This document shows positions 1 to 7,187 of a stretch of 21,940 nucleotides of DNA, in pieces (the stretch's first letter is position 1; every line of letters begins with the position of its first letter). This stretch comes from Natronohydrobacter sp. GTDB lineage: Bacteria > Pseudomonadota > Alphaproteobacteria > Rhodobacterales > Rhodobacteraceae. The DNA lies in the NCBI GenBank assembly GCA_007123015.1, contig SKSL01000259.1:1-21940 (forward strand), read 5' to 3'. The position numbers and the translations under genes were made by a program. Under the pieces are notes generated by a model. It saw only the letters and a program-made list of their open reading frames with translations, searched no databases and was not told the DNA's origin.

Positions 1-1
1 C

Positions 2-1675
2 GTCTTCGATTTTCTGCAAGGTGACGGGCGGATCGACCCGGATTGGCTGGGGCGCAACATCCAGCGCATTGACCGCACGGATGGTGATATCGACACTTTG
101 TCGAAACGGCTGGCCTATATCCGCACATGGACTTATATCGCGCAGCGCAAGGCGTGGGTCGATGATGAAAAGCATTGGCGCGAGACGACGCGCGCTGTAG
201 AAGACCGCTTGTCAGACGCGCTGCATGAGCGGCTGACACAAAGATTTGTTGATCGGCGCACCTCTGTTCTGATGCGCCGGTTGAAGCAGAAGGAGAGCCT
301 TGTGGCCGAGGTGAACGACAAGGGCGAAGTGACTGTCGAGGGCGAATTGATCGGGCGTTTGGAAGGCTTCCGCTTCCAGCCCGACAAGACGGGCAGCGCC
401 GATGAGGCGAAAACGCTGCGGCAGGCCTCGCTCGCTGCCCTGGTGCCGCTGTTCCATCTGCGCGCGGACAAGTGTTATAACGCGCCCGATACCGAGTTCG
501 AATTCACCGAACAGGGCGGGCTGATGTGGGGCACCACGGCGGTCGGCAAGCTGGTCAAGGGGGATGATCCGCTGCGCCCGCAAATCGCAGCCTTTGTCGA
601 TGATGAAGCCGGGCATGACGTGGCCGAGAAGGTCCGGCGCCGATTGCAGCATTTCATCGACCGCAAGATTGCAGCACTCTTCGAGCCGCTGATGAACATG
701 ACCCGCGATGACACCCTGTCGGGTCTGGCGCGCGGCGTGGCCTTCCAATTGGTCGAGGCCATGGGGGTGATCCCGCGCGAGGAGATTGCGCAGGACATCA
801 AGGCCCTTGATCAGGATGCGCGGGGTATGCTGCGCAAGCATGGGGTGCGTTTCGGTCAATACACGATCTTCATGCCGCTGCTGCTGAAGCCTGCACCGAC
901 CCGCCTGCGGCTGGTACTGCGCGCGCTGTCTGAAGGGCTGGACACATTCCCGGAAAGCCCGCCGGCGGGGTTGGTGACCATTCCGCATATCGCAGAAGTG
1001 CCTTCGGATCACTACATCATGGCGGGCTACCGGCCCTCGGGCGCGCGGGCGATCCGGATCGACATGCTGGAACGCCTGGCAGATCTGCTGCGCGCCTGTG
1101 ACAGCCGGGCAGGGTTCGAGGCAAAGCCCGATATGCTTTCGATCACTGGCACCACGCTCGAGCAATTTGCAGATCTGATGCAGGGCCTTGGCTATAAAGC
1201 TGACCGGGCAGAGCGCGCGAAAGTGAAGCCTGCAGGGGACGGGGCTGTGACCGAGCAAAGCACTGCGCCGGTCGCCCAATCCACCGAGCAAGCCGCGTCT
1301 GAAGCGGCGTCAGATGCGCCTGCCGCTGCATCGGACGAGGTCACCGAGCCCCCGACCTCAGAGGTCGCGCCAGTGAGTGAAGCAGCCGACGATACCCCGG
1401 CAGAAGATCTGATCGAAGTCTATTACACGTTCACCTGGGCACCACGCCCGCGCCGCAACAGCGCGCGCCCTGAGAATGACCGCCCGCGCGAGAAGCGCGC
1501 TGAGGGGCGCAATGATGGCGCGAGGCGGAAGGGGGGCAAGCCAAAATCCGGCAAGCCCAAGGATCGCAAACCCGAGCCCAAGCGCGATTTCGCTGGCAAG
1601 TCTGCGCGGAAATCGGACAAGATTGATCCGGACAATCCTTTTGCAGCCGCCTTGATGGGGCTGAAGCTGAAATAG
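2..1675 (+). CDS. SUV3-like ATP-dependent RNA helicase, C-terminal part (5' end outside window)
   Basis: The reading frame is open from base 2, so the gene begins upstream; 557 codons are visible. No Walker or DEAD motifs lie in this part, so the ATPase core must be upstream. The visible part resembles the helicase-related proteins of Rhodobacteraceae that are distantly related to mitochondrial SUV3 RNA helicase. It starts with a helical block (TLSKRLAYIRTWTYIAQRK), followed by a long alpha-rich region ending near LEQFADLMQGLGYKA. Then comes an Ala/Pro/Glu/Thr-rich low-complexity linker (about 1250-1420), a short YYTFTW element, and a Lys/Arg-rich tail ending in the conserved-looking NPFAAALMG. 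The basic tail suggests nucleic-acid contact. The TAG stop lies 4 nt before the next gene. Family assignment comes from memory of homologues; a role in RNA turnover is inferred. Confidence 0.85.
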   Translation, partial: VFDFLQGDGRIDPDWLGRNIQRIDRTDGDIDTLSKRLAYIRTWTYIAQRKAWVDDEKHWRETTRAVEDRLSDALHERLTQRFVDRRTSVLMRRLKQKESLVAEVNDKGEVTVEGELIGRLEGFRFQPDKTGSADEAKTLRQASLAALVPLFHLRADKCYNAPDTEFEFTEQGGLMWGTTAVGKLVKGDDPLRPQIAAFVDDEAGHDVAEKVRRRLQHFIDRKIAALFEPLMNMTRDDTLSGLARGVAFQLVEAMGVIPREEIAQDIKALDQDARGMLRKHGVRFGQYTIFMPLLLKPAPTRLRLVLRALSEGLDTFPESPPAGLVTIPHIAEVPSDHYIMAGYRPSGARAIRIDMLERLADLLRACDSRAGFEAKPDMLSITGTTLEQFADLMQGLGYKADRAERAKVKPAGDGAVTEQSTAPVAQSTEQAASEAASDAPAAASDEVTEPPTSEVAPVSEAADDTPAEDLIEVYYTFTWAPRPRRNSARPENDRPREKRAEGRNDGARRKGGKPKSGKPKDRKPEPKRDFAGKSARKSDKIDPDNPFAAALMGLKLK

Positions 1676-1691
1676 GAGCATGGGCCAGCGC

Positions 1692-2885
1692 ATGCGCATC
1701 GGCTATCTGATGAACACCTATCCGGTGACATCAGCGACCTTCATCCGGCGCGAGATTGCAGCGCTTGAAGCCGAAGATATGTCGGTCATGCGTTTTGCTG
1801 TGCGACGCTGGTCAGAGCCGCTGGTCGACGCGGCAGATCAGGCCGAAGCCGCGCGCGTCACCTACCTGCTGGAGTCTGGTGGGCTGCGTCTGGCGATTGG
1901 GGCGCTACGCGAGGCCATCGTGAACCCGCGCGGCATGCTAAGGGCGATTGGTGGGGCTTGGCGGCTCTGGCGCAATGCGGGGCGCGGTGCGCTGGTGCGC
2001 CATGTCGCCTATCTGCTGGAAGCTGTGGAATTGAAAGCGCGCAGTGCGGGGCTGTCGCATATCCACGCGCATTTCTCGACCAATACAGCAGCTGTGGCGT
2101 TGCTTTCTGCGCGGCTTGGTGGGCCAGGCTATTCCTTTACTGCGCATGGGCCAGATGAATTTGTTGATCCAGGGCCATCGTCCTTGGCGGAAAAGATCGC
2201 AGAGGCGCGTTTCGTGGTCGCGATCACGCAATATGCGCGCACGCGGCTGGCCTTGGCCGGGGGCATGGCACATTGGGACAAGTTGCATGTGCTGCGTTGC
2301 GGGGTCGATCTGGACGCATTGACCCCTGCGCCTGTGCCCGATGCAGACGCGCCGCTTCTTTGCATCGGGCGGTTATGTCCGCAAAAAGCGCAACTTTTGC
2401 TGGTCAGAGCTTTCGCAGAGATCAAACACACACATCCGCGCGCGCGGCTGGTCCTGATCGGGGATGGCGAGACCCGCAACGAGATCGAAGCGGCCATCCG
2501 CACGCATGGCTTGGAGGCGCAGATCGCGCTGCGCGGTTGGGCTGACAATGCAGCTGTGGCCCAGGCCTTGGCGGACGCGCGCGCGCTGGTCTTGCCCAGT
2601 TTCGCCGAAGGTCTGCCGATTGTGATCATGGAAGCCCTCGCGCGCGGGCGGCCTGTCGTCTCGACCTATATCGCGGGGATTCCCGAACTCGTCACGCCCG
2701 ATTGCGGCTGGCTGGTGCCCGCCGGGGATGTGGACGCGCTGACAGGCGCGCTGCGGCAATGTCTGGACGCGAACCCCGCGCATCTGGCCGCGATGGGGCA
2801 AGCCGGACGCACGCGGGTCATGCAGGCGCATGACCTACGGGCCAATGTTGCGCAGTTACGCGCATTGTTCCAGACCGTCAGCTAG
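1692..2885 (+). CDS. GT4-family glycosyltransferase (GT-B fold)
   Basis: Predicted 397-aa cytosolic or membrane-associated glycosyltransferase that moves a sugar from a nucleotide-sugar donor to a polysaccharide or lipid acceptor. The N-terminal domain starts with MRIGYLMNTYP, has HIHAHF (about 123-128) and TAHGPDEF (150-157). The donor-binding C-terminal domain has GRLCPQK (226-232) and the EX7E motif E306-E314 in FAEGLPIVIMEALARG, typical of GT4. An ATG at 1680 is in frame but only 1 nt past the AGGAG at 1674-1678; the ATG at 1692 matches the usual family start and has a 13-nt spacing, so I chose it. It resembles WcaL-type exopolysaccharide enzymes; donor and acceptor cannot be read. The 4- to 16-nt gap to the helicase implies co-transcription. 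No other polysaccharide gene is in the window, which is odd for this family. Confidence 0.88.
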   Translation: MRIGYLMNTYPVTSATFIRREIAALEAEDMSVMRFAVRRWSEPLVDAADQAEAARVTYLLESGGLRLAIGALREAIVNPRGMLRAIGGAWRLWRNAGRGALVRHVAYLLEAVELKARSAGLSHIHAHFSTNTAAVALLSARLGGPGYSFTAHGPDEFVDPGPSSLAEKIAEARFVVAITQYARTRLALAGGMAHWDKLHVLRCGVDLDALTPAPVPDADAPLLCIGRLCPQKAQLLLVRAFAEIKHTHPRARLVLIGDGETRNEIEAAIRTHGLEAQIALRGWADNAAVAQALADARALVLPSFAEGLPIVIMEALARGRPVVSTYIAGIPELVTPDCGWLVPAGDVDALTGALRQCLDANPAHLAAMGQAGRTRVMQAHDLRANVAQLRALFQTVS

Positions 2886-2891
2886 CGCGCT

Positions 2892-3167
2892 TCAGCCATT
2901 TCCGCGCAGGGCTTCGGGATGCTCTGCCACAAAGCTTTTGAGCGCGACGTACAAACTGCGGGCACGCGGCAGATCAGCTTTATGGAGCGCATCGGCGATG
3001 TCTTCGCAAATCATCGCTTGGACTTTTTGCGGGCCGTGATGGATATGCATCAGATACTCGCCCATCTCCGCCGCACTCACAGCGTCAATATGCTCATGTT
3101 CCGCAATCGCCGCGATCTGGGCGCGAGTCAGACAGGTCATGTCCAGAATGTCGTTTTCATTGATCAT
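2892..3167 (-). CDS. Small conserved protein of unknown function (91 aa)
   Basis: A 91-residue soluble acidic protein, predicted mostly helical, with a cluster of His and Glu (IAEHEHIDAVSAAEMGEYLMHIHHG). I recall similar short proteins in Rhodobacteraceae, with the same pattern of MTCLT near the start and an MICEDI segment in the middle, but none with a known role. The ATG at 3167 is preceded by a very strong GGAGGAGG Shine-Dalgarno 7 nt upstream; the longer reading frame to 3212 begins upstream of that site and is unlikely. The gene is convergent with the glycosyltransferase, with only 6 bases between the two stop codons, so transcription from either side probably reads into the other. No enzyme motif or membrane segment is visible. 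Confidence 0.8.
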   Translation of the reverse strand: MINENDILDMTCLTRAQIAAIAEHEHIDAVSAAEMGEYLMHIHHGPQKVQAMICEDIADALHKADLPRARSLYVALKSFVAEHPEALRGNG

Positions 3168-3194
3168 AAGTTGGCCTCCTCCTCCATGCGAAAG

Positions 3195-3222
3195 GCTATC
3201 ATGGCAAGGCAACGTCAGACAA
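3195..3222 (-). promoter_or_regulatory. Candidate promoter for the 91-aa protein gene
   Basis: Read on the minus strand, TTGTCT (3217-3222) and GATAGC (3195-3200) are separated by 16 bp, as in a sigma70-type promoter. The start site would fall near 3188, giving a leader of about 20 nt that contains the GGAGGAGG ribosome site. The -10 match is partial, so this is a candidate only. Confidence 0.33.
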
Positions 3223-3339
3223 TGCGCTTGATCAAAGCCCGCAACTTGTCCTCGTTAGGGGCTAGGGCAAGGCTATCAAGATCACTGCTTTTGCGCTAAA
3301 CTGACCGAATTCCAGAGGGCCGATTTCGAGAGAGACATC

Positions 3340-4032
3340 ATGAAACTGCTATTCGGTATCTGCCTTTTTCTCTGGTTTGCCTTTCCGACTTCGTTGGAGG
3401 CAGAGGAGCGTGGAACAAATATCCGCTCTGGCCTGTTCAATATCGAAGGTCTGACGCTTTCGGATAGTATTACATTCGACGCAGAGACTGCGGCACGCAA
3501 CGAGATCGACCTCAAGGCCCCGTTCCGGATCAGCGTGCCGCGCGATCCCTACGTGGCGCGGAACATATTTGCCAATCCCACTGGCGGGGCGCTGGTCGGG
3601 ATCATGTTCCGACGCGCGCAGGATCAGACTGGCACTGATGCGGATCTGCTGGAGCATGTGCAAATAACAGGGGCGCGAATCCCGATGACGGAGCAGTTGG
3701 ACCCGCAGGGTCCGACCCGGTTGCAGCTTGCCGGGCAGATGGCACGCGATATGGCTTTCCCGCATATGGTCGCCGAGAAAGAGGGGGCAGAGCTGCTCGA
3801 TGTCTCGTTTCTCAGGCTGGGCGAGATTGATGCCGTCCAGGTCGTGGGGCGTCATCTGGAGCCCGAGATCGGCCCGGTTCTGATCCGGATCGTGATTGTG
3901 CCGCATCCTGATCAGGTGGAAAGCCTGATGATCGTTGCCAGGATCAATCTGGCCAATGTCCCAGTGACAGATCAGGAAACGCTGGAAGCCTCGCTCAGCG
4001 GACGGGTCATTTCCAGCTGGGAATACCGCTAG
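3340..4032 (+). CDS. Secreted/periplasmic protein of unknown function (230 aa)
   Basis: The N-terminus is a clear Sec signal peptide: MKLL, a hydrophobic core (FGICLFLWFAF) and a likely cleavage after SLEA near residue 21. The mature protein of about 209 residues is soluble, with no further membrane segment, no lipobox cysteine and almost no cysteine. Alternating beta-type segments (ISVPRDPYV, GALVGIMFRR, VLIRIVIVPHP) suggest a mixed alpha/beta periplasmic domain. I do not recognise a family. A GAGAGA stretch just upstream of the ATG is a modest ribosome site. The gene stands alone: upstream neighbours are on the other strand, and its stop codon overlaps a palindromic intergenic element. Function unknown. 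Confidence 0.75.
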   Translation: MKLLFGICLFLWFAFPTSLEAEERGTNIRSGLFNIEGLTLSDSITFDAETAARNEIDLKAPFRISVPRDPYVARNIFANPTGGALVGIMFRRAQDQTGTDADLLEHVQITGARIPMTEQLDPQGPTRLQLAGQMARDMAFPHMVAEKEGAELLDVSFLRLGEIDAVQVVGRHLEPEIGPVLIRIVIVPHPDQVESLMIVARINLANVPVTDQETLEASLSGRVISSWEYR

Positions 4033-4130
4033 AGCCTGTCGCATTCACTCGCAGTAACGTCATACGCTCTGGCCTATTGTTTTCGCATGTCGAAAAGCTC
4101 CGAACCGGTAACCACACCCGACCGACATGC
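4031..4130. repeat. Mosaic palindromic intergenic element (alphaproteobacterial repeat type)
   Basis: Two short inverted repeats lie next to each other. The first has AGAGC (4031-4035) paired with GCTCT (4066-4070), with degenerate inner arms. The second is perfect: GCATGTCG (4085-4092) against CGACATGC (4123-4130), enclosing a CCGAACCGGTAACCAC core. An AGAGC...GCTCT hairpin followed by a GCATG..CATGC hairpin with an AACCGGT core is the layout I know from widespread alphaproteobacterial palindromic repeats (RIME-like mosaic elements). The element begins inside the TAG stop codon of the secreted-protein gene. It may act as a 3' end or mRNA stabiliser; that role is inferred. Confidence 0.6.
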
Positions 4131-4142
4131 TAAAAGGCGTGG

Positions 4143-4964
4143 TCAGCACGCGGGTTTGAACCCGTCGATGACCGCGATCGCCTCATCGGCTGTTTCGGCA
4201 TAGTGGAACAGGTCCAGATCCTCGGCGCTGATTGTACCGGCGTCTGCAAGCGCTTCCCAGTTGATGATCTTTTCCCAGAAGGCACGCCCGAACAGGATGA
4301 AGGGCATGGGGCGCATGCGCTCGGTCTGGATCAGGGTCAGCGCCTCGAACAATTCATCCAGCGTGCCGAACCCACCGGGAAACACGGTGATCGCCCGCGC
4401 GCGCATCAGGAAATGCATCTTGCGGATGGCGAAATAGTGGAAATTGAAGCACAGATCCGGGGTCACATAAGCATTTGGGGCTTGCTCATGGGGCAGCACG
4501 ATATTCAGTCCTATGGACGCGCCACCGGCCTCTTGTGCCCCCAGATTGCCCGCTTCCATCACACCCGGACCGCCGCCTGTGACGATGACATCCTCGCGCC
4601 CATAGCTTTGCACCGAGCGCAGCGTCATTTTATGGGCGAAATCGCGCGCGACTTCATAAAAGCGCGACAGATCTGCCAGGGTATTCGTGCGCGCCGTCGC
4701 GGCGTCATCGGGCCGGGGGATACGCGCGCCACCGAACATCACAATGGTTGATTGAATGCCGCGCTCGCTCATCAGAAGATCGGGTTTGAGCAGTTCCAGC
4801 TGCAGCCGTACCGGACGCAATTCATCGCGCAGCAGGAAATCCTGATCGGTATAGGCCAGCTTGTAGGCGGGGTGGCGTGTCTGGGGCGTGTCGGGGCTGC
4901 CATCCCACAGGCGCAGATCCTCGCCAGCATCGGGGAACGGGTGGGCCTTGGACTGGTCTTTCAC
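4143..4964 (-). CDS. LOG-family (TIGR00730) nucleotide phosphoribohydrolase
   Basis: A 273-aa Rossmann-fold protein of the LOG/lysine-decarboxylase-like family. Characterised members hydrolyse nucleoside 5'-monophosphates to base and ribose 5-phosphate: cytokinin-activating LOG in plants and actinobacteria, PpnN-type enzymes in bacteria. Signature motifs are FGGARIP (77-83), GGGPGVMEAGN (130-140) and PGGFGTLDELFE (196-207), the last holding the catalytic-site glycine/threonine/glutamate. The reading frame stays open far upstream across dapD, but a GTG at 4964 with GGAG 8 nt before it gives the usual family length, so I take it as the start. The gene is divergent from dapD across 93 bp. Older annotations call this family lysine decarboxylase, which is wrong. 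Its substrate here cannot be read. Confidence 0.9.
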   Translation of the reverse strand: MKDQSKAHPFPDAGEDLRLWDGSPDTPQTRHPAYKLAYTDQDFLLRDELRPVRLQLELLKPDLLMSERGIQSTIVMFGGARIPRPDDAATARTNTLADLSRFYEVARDFAHKMTLRSVQSYGREDVIVTGGGPGVMEAGNLGAQEAGGASIGLNIVLPHEQAPNAYVTPDLCFNFHYFAIRKMHFLMRARAITVFPGGFGTLDELFEALTLIQTERMRPMPFILFGRAFWEKIINWEALADAGTISAEDLDLFHYAETADEAIAVIDGFKPAC

Positions 4965-4992
4965 GGGGAACACTCCTGCGCGCGCTGTCGGA

Positions 4993-5021
4993 TTGCGGAT
5001 CAGTTGCGCCAAGGCTATAGC
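4993..5021 (+). promoter_or_regulatory. Candidate sigma70-type promoter of dapD
   Basis: TTGCGG (4993-4998) and TATAGC (5016-5021) are separated by exactly 17 bp. The -10 lies inside the palindrome GCTATAGC. Transcription would start near 5028. That leaves only about 6 nt before the in-frame ATG at 5034 but a normal 30-nt leader before the ATG at 5058, and so helps choose the dapD start. Confidence 0.55.
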
Positions 5022-5057
5022 GAGGGCCAACAGATGACCAGCCCTACGGAGCCTGAC

Positions 5058-5888
5058 ATGACCGATATTCACGCGCTTGAAACTGCCATCGAGGCCGCCT
5101 GGGAGGCGCGCGATGCGCTCTCGCCCGACAGCCGGGGTGCGGCGCGCGACGCCATCGAGGCCACGCTTGATGCGCTGGACAGTGGTGCGCTGCGCGTGGC
5201 CGAGAAGCGTGAGAGCGGAGAGTGGCACGTCAATCAATGGGCGAAGAAGGCTGTTCTGCTGGGCTTCCGCATCAAGGATATGGAAAAACACGCGGGCGGC
5301 CCACAGGGGGGCAGCTGGTGGGACAAGGTGGACAGCAAATTCGCAGGCTGGAAGAAAAAGGACTGGAAGGACGCAGGCTTCCGCGCTGTGCCCAACTGTG
5401 TCGTGCGCCGCTCGGCCTATATCGCGCCGGGTGTGGTGCTGATGCCGTCTTTCGTGAACCTTGGGGCCTATGTCGATGGCGGCACGATGGTCGATACCTG
5501 GGCGACTGTGGGAAGCTGCGCGCAGATCGGCAAGAATGTGCATCTCTCGGGTGGCGTGGGCATTGGTGGTGTGCTGGAGCCGATGCAGGCGGGCCCCACG
5601 ATCATTGAAGATAACTGCTTCATCGGCGCGCGTTCGGAAGTGGTTGAAGGCTGCATCGTGCGCGAAGGATCTGTCCTAGGCATGGGGGTCTTCATCGGCA
5701 AATCCACAAAGATCGTGGATCGCGAAACCGGGGCTGTCAGCTATGGGGAAGTGCCGCCCTATTCGGTTGTGGTCGCAGGCTCGATGCCCTCGAAGAACGG
5801 GATCAATCTGTATTGTGCCGTGATCGTGAAGCGGGTCGATGCGCAGACGCGTTCCAAGACCGGGATTAACGAATTGCTGCGTGATTAA
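5058..5888 (+). CDS. dapD: 2,3,4,5-tetrahydropyridine-2,6-dicarboxylate N-succinyltransferase
   Basis: DapD moves the succinyl group of succinyl-CoA onto tetrahydrodipicolinate in the succinylase branch of the lysine and meso-diaminopimelate pathway, in the cytosol. The 276-aa length fits the family. An N-terminal helical domain (1-100, with WHVNQWAKKAVLLGFR) is followed by a left-handed beta-helix of hexapeptide repeats (about 110-235; VPNCVVRRSAYIAPGVVLMP, then VGIGGVLEP) and a short C-terminal part with SMPSKNGINLYCAVIVKRVD. Two in-frame ATGs compete: 5034 and 5058. The later one has GGAG 6 nt upstream, gives the standard N-terminus, and fits the predicted transcription start. The gene is divergent from the LOG-family gene; no other dap gene is in the window. 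Confidence 0.97.
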   Translation: MTDIHALETAIEAAWEARDALSPDSRGAARDAIEATLDALDSGALRVAEKRESGEWHVNQWAKKAVLLGFRIKDMEKHAGGPQGGSWWDKVDSKFAGWKKKDWKDAGFRAVPNCVVRRSAYIAPGVVLMPSFVNLGAYVDGGTMVDTWATVGSCAQIGKNVHLSGGVGIGGVLEPMQAGPTIIEDNCFIGARSEVVEGCIVREGSVLGMGVFIGKSTKIVDRETGAVSYGEVPPYSVVVAGSMPSKNGINLYCAVIVKRVDAQTRSKTGINELLRD

Positions 5889-5898
5889 GCTCGGCTTT

Positions 5899-5927
5899 GG
5901 TCAGCGCCGGATCACCGGGCGCTGACC
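5899..5927. terminator. Strong hairpin between dapD and the META-domain gene
   Basis: A perfect 10-bp stem, GGTCAGCGCC (5899-5908) with GGCGCTGACC (5918-5927), closes a 9-nt loop. It starts 11 nt after the dapD stop, and its right arm forms the last codons of the convergent META-domain gene, whose stop lies in the loop. There is no good T-run on either side, so it is a probable bidirectional 3' end rather than a textbook intrinsic terminator. Confidence 0.55.
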
Positions 5928-7126
5928 TGGCGTCTTGCTGTCAGAACGGGCAGGACCCCTGCACGCAGTGTCAGGCGGCCCGTCGGGCTGATCTCGAAGC
6001 CAGTTGCAGCTTCCAGTGCATCAAGAAAGCGTAGTTCCAGATTGCGCAGATCCGCATTGCAGGTCAGGCGGGTCGTGCCGAGATCGCGCAGCGAAAGTTG
6101 TCTGGCACTGGCATCGGCACGGCCCAGATAACGGTTGCAGGTGCCGCGCCCGGAAATCTGGCCATCGGCGATCTGCATCGTGATTTCGCTGCCCACAGGC
6201 AATTCGAGCGGCAACCCCAGCAGGTTTTCGACCCGCCATGGCACTCCTGCCAGAAATTCCAACGGATCGCCTGCACAGCCTTCGACAGCGCGTGCAGGTT
6301 GCGCGCTGTCGAGATTCGCAGTGATCGGGTAGGGCAGGTCGATCCTGCGAATTCGGCAAGCCGAATCCCGCAGGTCCAACGCAAACCCGTCACTTTGAAA
6401 GCGCATGCGGCCATCGCGCGGGGCTGAAATCTGCAGCCCCTCGATGGCCGGGGTCTCCAACGCTGGCAGTTCAAATACGGCCTGTGTCTGGGTCAGGCTC
6501 AGCTGCCAATCGGGGTTCTGACCGAAGGCGACAATCGGCAGAACAGGCGGTTGCAGCGCGGGCGCGCAGGTCACGCGCTGGCCAGTCTCCGGCACCTCGA
6601 ACAGAGCACGGTTTGCCGCAAACTCGGGGCGGATTGAAGGCGAACCACGCGTGTCATCGCCGTGTCTGCTGCGATGCGGTGTGTTCGCTGCGACCGGCGC
6701 AAAGACCGGCCCATCTTCTGTGGGATGCATGCTGCGGCGCTGAATGCCGTCATCACACTCCCACAGGTCGGAAAACAGCACGGCCCGGCCCGGTGAGAGC
6801 GTGGAAGACAGTGGATCCCACAGGGCATCGGCTGCGGGCTGTACCGGGCCCTGCAGCATGACCCGGCCCGCATGGACCAGTCCGGCCTGCATGCTCTGCG
6901 TCTGGCGCGGCAGCGGGGGCAGGGTGAAGTCATGCGATGTGGCGCCAGGGGCGACATCTGCGCGCAGCGTGACCAACGCTGACCCCGATACTGCGCGCAA
7001 GGTCAGGACAGCTTCACTGCCCGCCGGTGCCGGGTCTTCCCAGCGAAGCCTTGCGACAGGGTCAATTGCCTCTGCACTCTGGGCCCAGAAGCAAAGACCA
7101 ATCACGCCAAGCCGGAAAAGCCACAT
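5912..7126 (-). CDS. Periplasmic META (HslJ-like) domain protein
   Basis: 404 residues with a Sec signal peptide (MWLFRLGVIGLCFWAQSAEA, likely cleaved after residue 20). The C-terminal 295-395 region is a META/HslJ domain: WRVENLLG, then the signature GRGTCNRYLG (327-336) and TRLTCNADLRNLE. The middle (about 195-270) has FGQNPDWQLSL, like the GTEPFW segment of COG3650-type periplasmic proteins. The N-terminal 25-95 region is beta-rich and recalls YbaY-like domains; these last two matches are inference. HslJ-type proteins are linked to outer-membrane stress and antibiotic tolerance, but their molecular role is unknown. The ATG has GGAG 6 nt upstream. The gene lies 61 nt downstream of efp on the same strand, with a long hairpin between, so co-transcription is uncertain. 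Confidence 0.82.
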   Translation of the reverse strand: MWLFRLGVIGLCFWAQSAEAIDPVARLRWEDPAPAGSEAVLTLRAVSGSALVTLRADVAPGATSHDFTLPPLPRQTQSMQAGLVHAGRVMLQGPVQPAADALWDPLSSTLSPGRAVLFSDLWECDDGIQRRSMHPTEDGPVFAPVAANTPHRSRHGDDTRGSPSIRPEFAANRALFEVPETGQRVTCAPALQPPVLPIVAFGQNPDWQLSLTQTQAVFELPALETPAIEGLQISAPRDGRMRFQSDGFALDLRDSACRIRRIDLPYPITANLDSAQPARAVEGCAGDPLEFLAGVPWRVENLLGLPLELPVGSEITMQIADGQISGRGTCNRYLGRADASARQLSLRDLGTTRLTCNADLRNLELRFLDALEAATGFEISPTGRLTLRAGVLPVLTARRQVSAR

Positions 7127-7150
7127 CTGTCACTCCGTCAGTGCCATGGT

Positions 7151-7182
7151 GCAGCGCCCCTTGTCCCGGACAAGCGCGCTGC
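7151..7182 (-). terminator. Long hairpin downstream of efp
   Basis: On the minus strand a 7-bp outer stem (GCAGCGC with GCGCTGC) and an inner 6-bp stem around CTTGTCC/GGACAAG are joined by a small internal loop. The hairpin starts 5 nt after the efp stop. No U-run follows on the minus strand, so it may attenuate rather than fully stop transcription into the META-domain gene. Confidence 0.42.
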
Positions 7183-7187
7183 TTTGG

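Noticed and set aside
212..1291. Long minus-strand frame opposite the helicase
   Set aside because: It is the antisense of a clearly conserved coding frame, with no ribosome site or recognisable domain; GC-rich genes often yield such shadows.
4143..5543. A 466-codon minus-strand frame suggesting a long N-terminal extension of the LOG-family protein
   Set aside because: Beyond 4964 it runs antisense through dapD, its residues look like a reverse-strand shadow (many His/Arg/Ala), and a GTG with a ribosome site at 4964 gives the normal family length.
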